Both the position numbers and the translations under genes were made by a program. The notes under the pieces were generated by a model. That model was given only the letters and a program-made list of their open reading frames with translations, made no database searches and had not been told where the DNA came from. 64,000 bases of DNA, taken from Sporobacter sp963663605. GTDB lineage: Bacteria; Bacillota; Clostridia; Oscillospirales; Oscillospiraceae. Below, in pieces: positions 39,098-47,194 of this stretch. Where the stretch lies: NCBI GenBank assembly GCA_963663605.2, contig CAXXVF010000002.1, positions 2,418,001 through 2,482,000 on the forward strand, read 5' to 3'. Position 1 is the stretch's first letter. Each line of letters begins with the position of its first letter.

Positions 39098-40003
39098 TCA
39101 GCTTAAAAACATATTTATATCGTCTATGCTTATGTTTTCGTGCAGTGCCATATTAATTCCGTATCCTACCAGTTTTGAAATGTCGGCGACATTTGCGTCT
39201 ATTTCCCGCGGCGTTACAATCATGCCGCCCCCGTATTCCGACAGGTCTTCCGGATTTATATCTTGAGCGCCTGCTTGTTCGGCCAGATCCGCCGCCAGCG
39301 TTCCCACGTCGACGACTGTTGGTACGCCTACCGCCGTCACGGGTATGCCCAGCGTTTCTCTGTTGATCGCTGCGCGTTTATTCCCGACGCCTGATCCCGG
39401 TATAATTCCCGTGTCCGCCAATTGCACTGTCCTGCATATCCTGGCCATTTTCCTTGATGCCAGCGCGTCAATCACGATTACTCTGTCCGGTTTCAGTTTG
39501 TTTGCCACAGCCTTTATGAATTCTGCGCTTTCTATGCCTGTTGTGCCTAAAACGCCCGATATAAGAACGGAGACCCTGCGCATTGATCCGAATGTTTCCG
39601 GCATTTTTTCCACAAGATGCCGCGTAACCATCGTATTTTTCGCCGTTTTCGGTCCAATAGCGTCCGGCGTAATAGCTTCATTCCCGAGCCCAACAACTAA
39701 AACGCTTTCATCTCCGTTTAGTTTCAGCATATCCGCAAGCTGTTCACCGAGCGCCGCTGCCCCAAGTGAAAATGCGTTGTCTTCACGTCTGACAAGTTTG
39801 TCGATCTCCATCGTTACATACGTTCCGACCGGTTTCCCCAATGCTTCGACGCCCGAATCGTCTAAAATTTCGACCGTTGTGATCTTATAACCCTTATTAT
39901 CTTTTTCACGGGAACGTACGCCTCGCAGCTCCGTTTGCTTTTCTGCGCTTTCCCGCCAGAGTTCTTTTGCTTCGACCGCTAAGTCTGTTCTTTTTGTCCA
40001 CAT
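39098..40003 (-). CDS. gpr: GPR germination endopeptidase
   Basis: Spore protease that degrades small acid-soluble spore proteins during outgrowth, made as a self-processing zymogen. The 301-residue sequence starts with the family N-terminus (KRTDLAVEA) and contains VVGLGNEAITPDAIGP, VIDALASRK and GVPTVVD blocks. Its presence is the best evidence in this window that the organism, or its recent ancestor, forms endospores. It is divergent from rpsT, a pairing known from other Firmicutes. Confidence 0.95.
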   Translation of the reverse strand: MWTKRTDLAVEAKELWRESAEKQTELRGVRSREKDNKGYKITTVEILDDSGVEALGKPVGTYVTMEIDKLVRREDNAFSLGAAALGEQLADMLKLNGDESVLVVGLGNEAITPDAIGPKTAKNTMVTRHLVEKMPETFGSMRRVSVLISGVLGTTGIESAEFIKAVANKLKPDRVIVIDALASRKMARICRTVQLADTGIIPGSGVGNKRAAINRETLGIPVTAVGVPTVVDVGTLAADLAEQAGAQDINPEDLSEYGGGMIVTPREIDANVADISKLVGYGINMALHENISIDDINMFLS

Positions 40004-40069
40004 ATTAACACACCCTTTTGTTTTTGCTTATTCTTTTACAAACCGCCCTCCGCTATTCTTAATTAGTAC

Positions 40070-40098
40070 TTGATTATTGATTTATTCTGTGTTAAAAT
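40070..40098 (+). promoter_or_regulatory. rpsT promoter
   Basis: TTGATT-17 bp-TAAAAT, placing the transcript start near 40105, 49 bases before the rpsT ATG. Confidence 0.65.
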
Positions 40099-40153
40099 GG
40101 CACTCTGCGAATATTTATCAGACCGTAGCTTTATGGGAGGAGGTGGCCAGAAG

Positions 40154-40420
40154 ATGCCCAATATCAAATCTGCTGAAAAAAGAGACGCCGTTTCAAAGGC
40201 GCGTTATGCTAAAAACAAGGCAATACGATCCGAAATGAAAACAACTCTTAAGAAATTTGACACAGCCGTTTCGGAGGGCAACCGGGAAGCAGCCGAAAGC
40301 GCTTATAAAGTTGCTGTCAAGACTGTTGATCATGCTGCTTCAAAGGGCTTGATCCATAAAAATAACGCAGCGCATAAAAAAAGCGCTCTTACAACAAAGC
40401 TTAAAGGCATTTCTCAGTAA
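40154..40420 (+). CDS. rpsT: 30S ribosomal protein S20
   Basis: 88-residue helical bundle protein binding 16S rRNA. It begins MPNIKSAEKR and ends with the conserved HKNNAAHKKSALTTKL block. ATG 40154 follows the very strong site GGAGGAGGTGG; upstream in-frame ATGs would start before the promoter-derived transcript or place the ribosome-binding site inside the gene. A strong terminator follows, isolating it from dnaA. Confidence 0.97.
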   Translation: MPNIKSAEKRDAVSKARYAKNKAIRSEMKTTLKKFDTAVSEGNREAAESAYKVAVKTVDHAASKGLIHKNNAAHKKSALTTKLKGISQ

Positions 40421-40439
40421 TACGATAGATTTAATACTT

Positions 40440-40474
40440 CAGAAGGCAGGGTATACCCCTGTCTTCTGTTTTTT
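40440..40474 (+). terminator. rpsT terminator
   Basis: CAGAAGGCAGGG pairs with CCCTGTCTTCTG (one bulge), followed by TTTTTT. Confidence 0.9.
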
Positions 40475-40483
40475 CAACTTATA

Positions 40484-40514
40484 CAACATATACTTTTTTA
40501 ATATGTATATGTTG
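40484..40514. repeat. 10-bp inverted repeat upstream of dnaA
   Basis: CAACATATAC and GTATATGTTG separated by 11 A/T bases. It is A+T-rich and lies just upstream of the dnaA promoter. Operator, replication element or no function: undecided. Confidence 0.5.
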
Positions 40515-40522
40515 AATAAACC

Positions 40523-40551
40523 TTGCTTTTATATCTTTATTTTGATAAAAT
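40523..40551 (+). promoter_or_regulatory. Candidate dnaA promoter
   Basis: TTGCTT-17 bp-TAAAAT. The leader (~100 bases) contains an imperfect hairpin ending in TTTTTCTTTTTT (40592-40632), a possible attenuator. No good DnaA box lies in this upstream gap, so autoregulation by DnaA is not evident here. Confidence 0.45.
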
Positions 40552-40659
40552 ATAGTTATAATTTTTTGTCGTATTTTTCTTATAAATCTAAGGTTTTCGC
40601 TGCGGTCAGCTAGACGGCCGTTTTTCTTTTTTACGATTCTCCGGAAAGGATTGAAGCGA

Positions 40660-41970
40660 ATGAATTCAGCCACCGACGTATGGAATAAAGTACTGAAAAT
40701 TCTTGGCAATGAATTGACATCCACAGCTATTTCAACGTGGTTTGATGATTGCCAGGCCGTAGAAATAGGGGATAATAAGCTTGTTCTCTATACGCCTTCA
40801 AACTTTAAAAAAGATGTTATTGAAGGCCGCTTTATCGGGTCGGTGAAAAATGCGCTTCATGAACTTTTTTCCGGAGATTTTAATGTCATCATCCTTGGTG
40901 AAGGCGGCCTTGACGGTTACAACACAACAAATATGGCAAGCTCAGATGCGCCTGAGGAAGAGTTCACTTTTGAACGATTTGTCGTCGGTAATTCTAATAA
41001 ATTCGCGCATGCGGCCGCACTTTCTGTTTCAGAAGGCCAGATCAAGAATTTTAACCCCCTTTTTATCTATGGAGAATCCGGGCTTGGAAAAACGCATCTC
41101 CTTCATGCGATTCGTCACGAAGTTTCCAAAAAGCATCCTGAATACAGCATTGTCTACGTCAAAGGCGATGATTTTACGAACGAACTCATTCTGGCGCTTC
41201 AGGTCGGTAAAAATGTAGAGTTCCGCGAAAAATACAGAGGCGCCGACGTTTTTCTTATGGACGATATCCAATTTATTGCCGGTAAAATACAGACTCAGGA
41301 GGAGTTTTTCCACACTTTCAACACGCTTTACGAGGCAAACAGACAGATTGTCTTTACCTCCGACAGACCGCCCAATGAAATGATGCGCTTAGAAGACCGT
41401 CTTAAAACACGTTTTGAATCCGGTCTCCTGGCGGACATCCAGCCGCCCGATTATGAAACCAGAATGGCGATCATTAAAAACAAAGCCGAACAGCTTGGTT
41501 TGTTCTTGCCGGATGATGTATCAAATTACATAGCGGAAAATATGACGTCCAACGTTCGCCAGATTGAGGGCGCCGTAAAAAAGGTTATGGCCTACAGAGA
41601 CCTCATGAACGACAGTATAACGGTATCTTCCGTTTCTAAAGCAATTAAAGATATGTTTAAAGAGAAAACCGAATATACGCCTTCTGCGGATATGATCATT
41701 GATGAAACGGCAAAATATTACTCGTTGACGCCTGAAGACCTCAAAGGCCAGCGCAGGACGCGTCATATGGTTCTGGCTCGGCAGATTTCCATGTACCTTA
41801 TCAGAAAGCTGACGAATCTTTCTCTTAAAGACATCGGAAACCTTTACGAAGGCCGGGATCACACAACTGTCCTTTCCTCCATACGTCGAATCGAAGATAA
41901 TATCAAATCATCCTCAACATTTTCTCAGACAATAAAGGATATTACCGCCAATATCAACGCCAGAAATTGA
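40660..41970 (+). CDS. dnaA: Chromosomal replication initiator DnaA
   Basis: AAA+ initiator that binds DnaA boxes and melts oriC, 436 residues. Domain I (VWNKVLKIL...ISTWF) and a short linker precede the AAA+ domain. Walker A is GESGLGKTH, Walker B is VFLMDDIQF. Domain IV ends with the box-binding signature GRDHTTVLSSIRRIE. I choose ATG 40660 (MNSATDVW), with AAAGGA nine bases before it. oriC lies directly downstream. Confidence 0.97.
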   Translation: MNSATDVWNKVLKILGNELTSTAISTWFDDCQAVEIGDNKLVLYTPSNFKKDVIEGRFIGSVKNALHELFSGDFNVIILGEGGLDGYNTTNMASSDAPEEEFTFERFVVGNSNKFAHAAALSVSEGQIKNFNPLFIYGESGLGKTHLLHAIRHEVSKKHPEYSIVYVKGDDFTNELILALQVGKNVEFREKYRGADVFLMDDIQFIAGKIQTQEEFFHTFNTLYEANRQIVFTSDRPPNEMMRLEDRLKTRFESGLLADIQPPDYETRMAIIKNKAEQLGLFLPDDVSNYIAENMTSNVRQIEGAVKKVMAYRDLMNDSITVSSVSKAIKDMFKEKTEYTPSADMIIDETAKYYSLTPEDLKGQRRTRHMVLARQISMYLIRKLTNLSLKDIGNLYEGRDHTTVLSSIRRIEDNIKSSSTFSQTIKDITANINARN

Positions 41971-42165
41971 TTTTCCACATTTGTTGATAATCATGTTTTT
42001 TAAAAGTTGAAAACTTTTATATCCTTCTTTTTTGTTTAATTTATAAAAAGTAATCCACAAAAAAGGCTTTCCTGTTTTTCTTTAGCTGCCTTGATTTTTA
42101 TCAGTTTTCCACACTTTTTCTTACTACTGCTACTATTACTAAAAATATTATTATTCTTTCTTTCT
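41971..42165 (+). other. oriC: oriC: DnaA boxes and unwinding element
   Basis: The dnaA-dnaN gap has four near-consensus DnaA boxes (TTATNCACA): TTTTCCACA at 41971 and 42105, TAATCCACA at 42051, and an inverted TGTTGATAA at 41982. Immediately after the last box, 42121-42140 reads as TAC/TAT-type triplets (TTACTACTGCTACTATTACT). These resemble the Bacillus DnaA-trios, followed by A+T-rich DNA (AAAAATATTATTATTC). This matches a basal unwinding system. Boxes are all one base off consensus. Confidence 0.8.
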
Positions 42166-42209
42166 TAATATGCAGAATATCTTCATTCAGAGAAAGGACT
42201 TAAGCTCAT

Positions 42210-43328
42210 ATGAAATTTTCAGTAGAAAAAAATAATCTGCAAACTGCAATCACTACCGCTTCACGCGCATCTGCGGTAAAGAGCGCAGTACCCTCTTTGG
42301 AAGGCCTTTTGATTGAAGTCGCCAACGAATCGGTTAAAATATCCGGTTACGATCTTAAAACAGGAATAACGACAACGATTCCTGCCGACGTTCAAGAAGA
42401 AGGCAAGATTGTTTTAAGCGCAAGGCTTTTTGGTGATATTATCCGGAAGCTGCCGGACAGTTTTGTAACAATTTCTGTTAATGACGACCTGATGACAAAA
42501 ATTGAATGCGGTATGAGCGAATTTCAGATTCTCGGCATACCGTCTGCCGATTATCCGGATCTGCCTGTCGTCGACTACAATAATTCGATATACATTTCAG
42601 AAAAAAACCTGAAAAATATGATTTCGCAGACAAATTTTGCAGTCAGCGACAATGAGGCGCGGCCGATTCATACGGGAGCGCTTTTTGAAGCGGAAAACGG
42701 CCTTTTAACGATTGTTGCCGTCGATGGATACAGGCTTGCCCTGCGGCGTGAGCCGCTTCACGAATCAGACGACGTTACGCTCAACTTTGTTGTTCCCGGA
42801 GCGGCGCTGAGTGAAGTCGAAAAGATACTTACAGATAGTGACGAACCGGCTTCCATCATGCTGGGATCTAAGCATATCATGTTCGTTATCGGCGGAACGG
42901 TCCTTGTGTCCCGGCGTCTTGAAGGCGAATTTCTCAACTATAAAAACTCTATACCGCAAACGGAGAAATATATCATTGAGGCCGACAGACGCGCGGTTAT
43001 GGATGCTGTAGAGCGTGTGTCGCTTATTATCAGCGATAAGCTAAAAAGTCCCGTCCGGTGTATATTCTCAGACGGTCTTTTAAAATTTTTAGCCGCAACC
43101 GCTTTGGGAAGGGCCAGCGATGAGTGCCCCGTCAAAGGAGACGGCGAGGAACTTGAGATTGGTTTTAATAATCGTTATCTGCTTGAAGCATTGAAAGCGG
43201 CTCCCGCCGACAGTATACGCATTAAAATAACGTCCGGAATAACGCCGTGTATTATTTTACCGGCCGATGGCGGCAACAGCTTTCTGTATATGATTTTACC
43301 CGTGAGGCTTAAAGCCGGTGAAAATTAA
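42210..43328 (+). CDS. dnaN: DNA polymerase III beta sliding clamp
   Basis: Ring-shaped processivity factor, 372 residues in three similar domains. The N-terminus MKFSVEKNNLQTAI and the C-terminal FLYMILPVRLK (peptide-binding cleft and MPVRL-like end) are typical. A good ribosome-binding site (GAAAGGA) precedes the ATG. Its stop overlaps the GTG of the next gene by 11 bases, so yaaA is translationally coupled. Confidence 0.97.
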   Translation: MKFSVEKNNLQTAITTASRASAVKSAVPSLEGLLIEVANESVKISGYDLKTGITTTIPADVQEEGKIVLSARLFGDIIRKLPDSFVTISVNDDLMTKIECGMSEFQILGIPSADYPDLPVVDYNNSIYISEKNLKNMISQTNFAVSDNEARPIHTGALFEAENGLLTIVAVDGYRLALRREPLHESDDVTLNFVVPGAALSEVEKILTDSDEPASIMLGSKHIMFVIGGTVLVSRRLEGEFLNYKNSIPQTEKYIIEADRRAVMDAVERVSLIISDKLKSPVRCIFSDGLLKFLAATALGRASDECPVKGDGEELEIGFNNRYLLEALKAAPADSIRIKITSGITPCIILPADGGNSFLYMILPVRLKAGEN

Positions 43329-43617
43329 AGTAAAGCGCGGCGATAGAAAGCCCGTCCAATCGACAACCATAGACGATGCATTCATCCGTCTGGATGCACT
43401 TATAAAGTTTTCCGGTAATGCATCGACCGGCGGGGAAGCAAAACAGCTTATTTTAGATCGCAGCGTGACGGTTAATGGAGAAATTTGCACACAGCGCGGC
43501 AAAAAAATCCGCAACGGCGACACAGTTGGAATTCGCGATTCTTTTTTAAGGGTCGCTGCACCGGTCAAACCGCATGTTCCCGAGGACCAATCGTCTGAAG
43601 GTGATCCAAGCATTTAA
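43318..43617 (+). CDS. S4-domain RNA-binding protein YaaA/RlbA
   Basis: 99 residues. The S4 RNA-binding core (FIRLDALIKFSGNASTGGEAKQLILDRSVTVNGE...RGKKIRNGDTVGI) occupies residues 20-75. A short unconserved C-terminus follows. Small S4 proteins sit between dnaN and recF in most Firmicutes; in Bacillus the homologue is linked to 50S assembly. The GTG start overlaps dnaN. Confidence 0.9.
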   Translation: MKIKVKRGDRKPVQSTTIDDAFIRLDALIKFSGNASTGGEAKQLILDRSVTVNGEICTQRGKKIRNGDTVGIRDSFLRVAAPVKPHVPEDQSSEGDPSI

Positions 43618-43664
43618 ATAATGAAACGGAGCACTTCTGATGGCTATATTTCAGGAAAAAAAGC

Positions 43665-44771
43665 ATGAATATTAAAACGATTGCGCTTGAAGGTTTCCGA
43701 AACTACAAATCCTTTTCGGCGGAATTTTCAGATAGAGTGAATGTTATCATCGGCAGAAACGCTCAGGGGAAAACCAATCTGTTGGAAGCCGTTTATTATT
43801 TGACGGCCGGCCGATCTTTCAGATCAAGAAGCGACCGGGAAATGATAAGTTTTAATTCTGACAACGCCCGCATCCTGGCCGAGACGTTTCGCGACGGTAG
43901 GGAGCATAAACTGGAAATCTCGTTATCCCGAACGAAACGCCGGCAGCTGTATGTTAACAGCGTTCGACTAAAGACAGCTGCTGAATTGACGGGAAAACTC
44001 GGCGCGGTTCTTTTTTGCCCCGATGACCTCAATTTAATCCGCGAAGGCGCCGCCGCAAGAAGGCGATTCATGGATATGTGTCTTTGTCAGCTTCGTCCGC
44101 GCTATGCTTCGGCGCTCACCGAATATAACCGGCTCATTGAACATAAGACCCGGATTCTGCGCGACTATCACCAAAAGCCGTCCCTGCTGTATACGCTGGA
44201 TGATTTTGACAACCGACTGGCGTCAATGAGTGCGGAGCTTATTTACTACAGAGCAGCATACGCTGCTCTGCTCTGTGAAAAGGCGTCGCAGACGCACAAA
44301 GAATTTTCCGGCGGCTCGGAAGAGCTGCGCATATGTTACCGTACTGTTAAAACAGTTACGGATACAAGTCAAAAGCCCTCAGCGCTTATAAAGCCGTTGT
44401 TGGAGCATCTGAAAGAACACCGACGTGCCGAACTGGATTCCGGCATCTGCCTGTCGGGTGCGCATAAAGACGATCTTTATATTGAAATAAACGGCAATGC
44501 CGCGCGAAATTACGCGTCGCAGGGGCAGGCCAGAACGGCCGCACTATCGCTTAAATTGGCTGAGAGGGAACTGCACTACGCCGACAAAGGAGAATATCCG
44601 CTTTTACTTTTAGATGACGTCCTGTCCGAACTGGACGCGAAAAGACAGAATTTTGTACTCAACCGCATTAACGAGGGACAGGTTTTTATCACCTGCTGCG
44701 AGGACGCGCAGATCGCGTCGAGAACCGGCGGGAAAGTTATCCACATTGAAGACGGGCGCATACAGAACTGA
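43665..44771 (+). CDS. recF: DNA replication and repair protein RecF
   Basis: SMC-like ATPase that helps load RecA on gapped DNA. The Walker A motif is GRNAQGKTN near residue 30, preceded by ALEGFRNY; the signature region is GAHKDDL...ASQGQARTAALSLKLAE; Walker B is LLLDDVLSELD. 368 residues, complete. The ribosome-binding site is weak (AGGAAA). An 11-codon ORF with its own GGAG site (43640-43675) overlaps the start out of frame. Confidence 0.95.
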   Translation: MNIKTIALEGFRNYKSFSAEFSDRVNVIIGRNAQGKTNLLEAVYYLTAGRSFRSRSDREMISFNSDNARILAETFRDGREHKLEISLSRTKRRQLYVNSVRLKTAAELTGKLGAVLFCPDDLNLIREGAAARRRFMDMCLCQLRPRYASALTEYNRLIEHKTRILRDYHQKPSLLYTLDDFDNRLASMSAELIYYRAAYAALLCEKASQTHKEFSGGSEELRICYRTVKTVTDTSQKPSALIKPLLEHLKEHRRAELDSGICLSGAHKDDLYIEINGNAARNYASQGQARTAALSLKLAERELHYADKGEYPLLLLDDVLSELDAKRQNFVLNRINEGQVFITCCEDAQIASRTGGKVIHIEDGRIQN

Positions 44772-44891
44772 ACGGGCTCTTTTTAGCGAAAACGGATACA
44801 AACAAAACGGATATGGCTATAATTTAAGCAAGCGCACGCTGCAGCCAATACGGCGTTTAAGCCGGAGGCGGCCGCTGAAAGGAACCATCTT

Positions 44892-45152
44892 ATGTATCTT
44901 CATCTTGGACAGAATGTCGTCGTGCCGAGTAATACGGTGATCGGCATTTTTGATATGGACAATACAACCGGTTCTCATCTAACGCGCGCATTTTTAAACA
45001 GCGCCGAAAAAGCCGGGCAAATCGTCAATATATCAGACGACCTGCCTAAGTCTTTCATCGTCTGCTGCGACGACGGTACAAAAAAGGTTTATTTGTCGCA
45101 GCTGTCTTCATCGACGCTGATGCGGCGCAGCGAAACAAGCCTGTTTGACTGA
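44892..45152 (+). CDS. remB: RemB-like DUF370 protein
   Basis: 86-residue homologue of Bacillus YaaB/RemB, a DUF370 protein associated with control of extracellular-matrix genes. MYLHLGQNVVVPSNTVIGIFDMDN is the family N-terminus. It lies between recF and gyrB as in Bacillus. AAAGGA eight bases before the ATG supports the start. Function in this organism is inferred only from position and family. Confidence 0.88.
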   Translation: MYLHLGQNVVVPSNTVIGIFDMDNTTGSHLTRAFLNSAEKAGQIVNISDDLPKSFIVCCDDGTKKVYLSQLSSSTLMRRSETSLFD

Positions 45153-45212
45153 AAGATACCATATCGCTTTTATATTTTCGCGGCTTTCAAAGACCCACTG
45201 GAGGAGATAAAC

Positions 45213-47159
45213 ATGTCAGAAACGATCAATCAAAGCACGCAAGACCAGATTATGCAGGATTATGACGCCTCGCAGATCCAGGTCCTCGAAGGCCTGGAGG
45301 CCGTCCGAAAACGGCCCGGCATGTATATCGGGTCCACATCCGCCTCCGGGCTGCACCATCTGGTCTATGAGGTTGTGGACAACTCCATTGACGAGGCTCT
45401 GGCCGGGCATTGCGACGACATCTCCGTCATCATAGAACAGGGTGATATCATCACCGTCATTGACAACGGCCGAGGTATACCGGTGGACATTCAGGAACAA
45501 ACGGGCAAGAGCGCGCTGGAAGTCGTCTTTACGGTGCTGCACGCCGGCGGAAAATTCGGAGGCGGGGGGTATAAGGTATCCGGCGGCCTGCACGGCGTCG
45601 GTGCATCCGTCGTAAACGCCCTGTCTGAGTGGCTTGTGGCTCAGGTGCATAAAGGCGGCAGCATCTATGAGATGCGCTTTTCGCGCGGGGAAATCACGCA
45701 GGAACTGAAAATTGTCGGCTCGACAGATAAGACGGGAACGACCGTTACCTTCAAACCGGACGCCGAGATTTTCGATGAAACGGTCTTTGATTATGATACG
45801 CTCCTTAAACGGATGCGGGAGCAGGCGTTTTTAAACGCAGGGCTGCGGATCCGTATCATTGACGAGCGGTCCGGCCGCGAAGCAAAGAACGAGATGCACT
45901 ATGAGGGCGGCATCCGTGAATTCGTGACCTACGTCAACAGGAACAAAACGCCGCTGCATGATGAAGTTATCTACCTTTCCGGCGCCCGTGACGATTCCAT
46001 GGGAGAACTCGCGCTTCAGTATACGGAAAGCTATAACGAGATGATATTGAGCTTTGCCAACAATATCCACACGCCCGAAGGCGGCATGCATGAGACCGGC
46101 TTTAAAACGGCGCTCACGCGCGTTTTGAACGATTACGGCAAAAAGAACAATATTTTGAAAAACGATGATAAAGTCCAGGGGGACGACTGCAGGGAAGGGC
46201 TTACGGTCGTTATATCCGTCAAGCTCACGGAGGCACAGTTTGAAGGTCAGACGAAGGCCAAGCTCGGAAACAGCGAAATACGGACGCTGGTCGACAACAT
46301 CGTTTCAGATAAGCTGACAGAGTTTTTGGAGAAAAACCCTGCCGTCGGCCGGGCGATACTCGAAAAGACCATTACGGCATCGCGTGCACGGGAGGCCGCA
46401 CGGAAAGCGCGCGAAAACATCCGGCGCAAAAACGCGCTTGAAGGCATGGCGCTGCCCGGTAAACTTGCAGACTGCAACGAGAGCGATCCGGCACTGACGG
46501 AAATTTATATCGTCGAGGGCGATTCGGCGGGCGGCAGTGCCAAAGGCGGACGGGACAGCCGGTTCCAGGCCATCCTGCCGCTGTGGGGAAAAATGCTCAA
46601 CGTTGAAAAAGCGCGCGCGGACAAGGTATACGGGAACGACAAACTCACGCCGGTCATTACGGCGCTGGGCGCCGGGATCGGCGAGGATTTTGACGAAAAT
46701 AAGCTCCGGTACCATAAAGTCATCATCATGGCGGACGCCGATGTTGACGGCAGCCATATACGAACGCTTCTTCTGACGTTCTTCTTTCGGTTTATGCGCC
46801 CGCTTATCGACGGCGGATATGTCTACGCAGCGCAGCCGCCGCTTTTTAAGCTCGTTCGCGGTAAAACCGTCCGCTACGCCTATGATGACGAGGAGCGCGA
46901 CATGATATCTCTGGGGATGCGCGGCGAAGACGGCAAGGGGAAGGTCGACATCAGCCGCAATAAAGGTCTCGGCGAGATGGACCCGCACGAGCTGTGGGAA
47001 ACGACAATGAATCCCGAAACGCGTATTCTTAAACAGATTAAGCTCGAAGACGCCGTTCGGGCCGACGAGATATTCACCATCCTGATGGGGGAGAAGGTCG
47101 AGCCGCGAAAGGAATTCATAGAAAAGAACGCAAAATATGTTGAAAACCTTGATAAATAA
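45213..47159 (+). CDS. gyrB: DNA gyrase subunit B
   Basis: ATPase subunit of gyrase, 648 residues. The GHKL ATP site shows VDNSIDEALAG, DNGRGIPV and GGLHGVGASVVNALS. The TOPRIM domain has EGDSAGGSAKGGRD and the metal-binding DADVDGSHIRTLLLTF. The segment usually PLRGKILNVEKA reads PLWGKMLNVEKA, a Trp at the position near the quinolone pocket. GGAGGAG before the ATG. Operon with gyrA, 35 bases apart. Confidence 0.97.
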   Translation: MSETINQSTQDQIMQDYDASQIQVLEGLEAVRKRPGMYIGSTSASGLHHLVYEVVDNSIDEALAGHCDDISVIIEQGDIITVIDNGRGIPVDIQEQTGKSALEVVFTVLHAGGKFGGGGYKVSGGLHGVGASVVNALSEWLVAQVHKGGSIYEMRFSRGEITQELKIVGSTDKTGTTVTFKPDAEIFDETVFDYDTLLKRMREQAFLNAGLRIRIIDERSGREAKNEMHYEGGIREFVTYVNRNKTPLHDEVIYLSGARDDSMGELALQYTESYNEMILSFANNIHTPEGGMHETGFKTALTRVLNDYGKKNNILKNDDKVQGDDCREGLTVVISVKLTEAQFEGQTKAKLGNSEIRTLVDNIVSDKLTEFLEKNPAVGRAILEKTITASRAREAARKARENIRRKNALEGMALPGKLADCNESDPALTEIYIVEGDSAGGSAKGGRDSRFQAILPLWGKMLNVEKARADKVYGNDKLTPVITALGAGIGEDFDENKLRYHKVIIMADADVDGSHIRTLLLTFFFRFMRPLIDGGYVYAAQPPLFKLVRGKTVRYAYDDEERDMISLGMRGEDGKGKVDISRNKGLGEMDPHELWETTMNPETRILKQIKLEDAVRADEIFTILMGEKVEPRKEFIEKNAKYVENLDK

Positions 47160-47194
47160 ACATATTGAGATAAGCCGTGAAAGGTCTGGTATAA

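Noticed and set aside
43640..43675. 11-codon ORF overlapping the recF start
   Set aside because: It has a GGAG site but is too short to judge; it could be chance or a coupling device.
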